Origin: Candidatus Caenarcanales bacterium
GTDB lineage: Bacteria > Cyanobacteriota > Vampirovibrionia > LMEP-6097
DNA length: 5,560 nucleotides
NCBI GenBank assembly: GCA_021299565.1
Contig: JAJTHA010000154.1
Coordinates: 1-5,560 of the forward strand
Direction of reading: 5' to 3'
Shown here: one piece after another, positions 4,884 through 5,560 of the stretch
Layout: each line of letters opens with the position of its first letter
Position numbering within the stretch: position 1 is the first letter of the stretch
The notes under the pieces: generated by a model
Database searches by the model: none
Told to the model about the DNA's origin: nothing
The model's input: the letters and a program-made list of their open reading frames with translations, nothing else
Translations under genes and position numbers: made by a program

Positions 4884-5560
4884 ATGGATTTTTTGAGCCT
4901 AAATATACTAGTGCTTATTGCAAGTGTATTAGGCACTGTGACTGGCTTTGGGACATCAACTATCATGCTACCCGTGGTCATGATGTTTTGTCCTTTGAGT
5001 GAAGCGCTTTTGTTTGTAACAATTATTCATTGGTTTAATGCTTTAGCTAGAACACTAGCGTTCAAATCAGGCTTTGATAAAAGATTGATTCTCTATTTTG
5101 GGGTCTCTGGGATTTTAGCTGCATTTTTTGGTGCCAAGACTTTCAGTTATTTAGATAAAAATATTTTGGTTTTAGTTATTGGTTCATTCCTAAGTGCCTA
5201 TTCTATTTTTCTTTGGTTTAGTCCTGATTTCAAAATGAGGATCACTAAAACAAATGAAATAATTAGCGGACTTGTTTCAGGATATATCGCTGGCATATTT
5301 GGCATGGGAGGAACTATCAGGGCTGCTTTTCTTTCAGCGTTTAAACTTCCAAAAAATATTTATCTAGCCAATTCTGCTCTAATATTGCTTTTAATAGATA
5401 GCACTAGACTCATAACTTATTTTTCACAAGGTATGCAAATAACTGATGATTTAAATTTGGACATATTTGGTCATAAATATATTGGTCTAACGATTTGTAT
5501 TTTTCTTTCACTCGTTTCAGTACAAATTGGCAAATTTCTAGTAGGTAAAATTCCGGAGAA
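4884..5560 (+). CDS. TauE/SafE-family membrane permease, C-terminus cut by window edge
   Basis: An open frame from the ATG at 4884 continues through the right edge, giving 225 residues with no stop; perhaps a few tens of residues are missing. It is a polytopic inner-membrane protein of the TauE/SafE (former DUF81) family. The paired half-repeats are visible: GTVTGFGTSTIMLP (17-30) in the first half and SGYIAGIFGMGGTIRAAF (132-149) in the second, each a Gly-rich re-entrant-like segment at a helix start. Hydrophobic spans lie near 5-35, 41-58, 68-88, 93-112, 127-150, 160-180 and 198-220. Members are proposed exporters of sulfite, sulfoacetate or other organic anions; substrate cannot be read from sequence. 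It starts 5 nt after the mdh stop, so co-transcription is likely. There is no Shine-Dalgarno. An organic-acid or sulfur-anion substrate would suit its neighbours, but that is inference. Confidence 0.88.
   Translation, partial: MDFLSLNILVLIASVLGTVTGFGTSTIMLPVVMMFCPLSEALLFVTIIHWFNALARTLAFKSGFDKRLILYFGVSGILAAFFGAKTFSYLDKNILVLVIGSFLSAYSIFLWFSPDFKMRITKTNEIISGLVSGYIAGIFGMGGTIRAAFLSAFKLPKNIYLANSALILLLIDSTRLITYFSQGMQITDDLNLDIFGHKYIGLTICIFLSLVSVQIGKFLVGKIPE

Noticed and set aside
1..5560. CRISPR arrays, toxin-antitoxin pairs, transposases, phage genes, tRNA or riboswitch folds
   Set aside because: No regularly spaced repeats, family motifs or conserved RNA elements were seen; nearly all DNA is accounted for by the listed genes.

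Overview
The window is AT-rich bacterial chromosomal DNA (by eye well under 40% G+C). It is densely packed with ordinary metabolic and membrane genes read with the standard bacterial code. The phylum cannot be fixed from the sequence. A non-photosynthetic cyanobacterial relative or another AT-rich environmental lineage would fit, but that is a guess. I see no rRNA, tRNA, CRISPR array, insertion sequence or phage gene.

Layout from left to right. (1) The 5' part of a minus-strand gene for a multi-span membrane protein of unknown function runs off the left edge. (2) Divergent from it by only 15 bp is a plus-strand elbB/ES1-type gene of the DJ-1/PfpI superfamily. (3) A short plus-strand gene encodes a 94-residue basic protein with a Gly/Gln-rich N-terminus that I cannot assign. 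It is preceded by an 11-bp-period direct repeat that resembles a Pho box. (4) Converging on it, with an 18-bp tail overlap, is a minus-strand operon: ATP-type PEP carboxykinase (pckA) followed by a PAPS-dependent sulfotransferase whose start overlaps the pckA stop by 8 bp. (5) Divergent from pckA, across 60 bp, is an NAD-dependent malate dehydrogenase (mdh). It is followed 5 nt later by a TauE/SafE-family permease that runs off the right edge.

Metabolically the core is the C4 node. Mdh interconverts malate and oxaloacetate, and PckA interconverts oxaloacetate and PEP plus CO2, so the divergent pair forms a short route between malate and PEP, suited to gluconeogenesis or, in reverse, CO2-fixing fermentation. 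The sulfotransferase and the TauE/SafE permease are both sulfur-associated families and flank this node, but no direct link between them is shown.

The most notable pattern is regulatory. Four plus or minus strand genes have a TATAAT-like -10 box ending 5-8 nt before the ATG, and none of the six visible gene starts with an ATG has a convincing Shine-Dalgarno sequence. This points to leaderless transcription as the local rule. The 15-bp gap on the left holds a palindromic TATAAT-TT-ATTATA that can serve as a -10 box on both strands. No complete new defence or mobile system was found.
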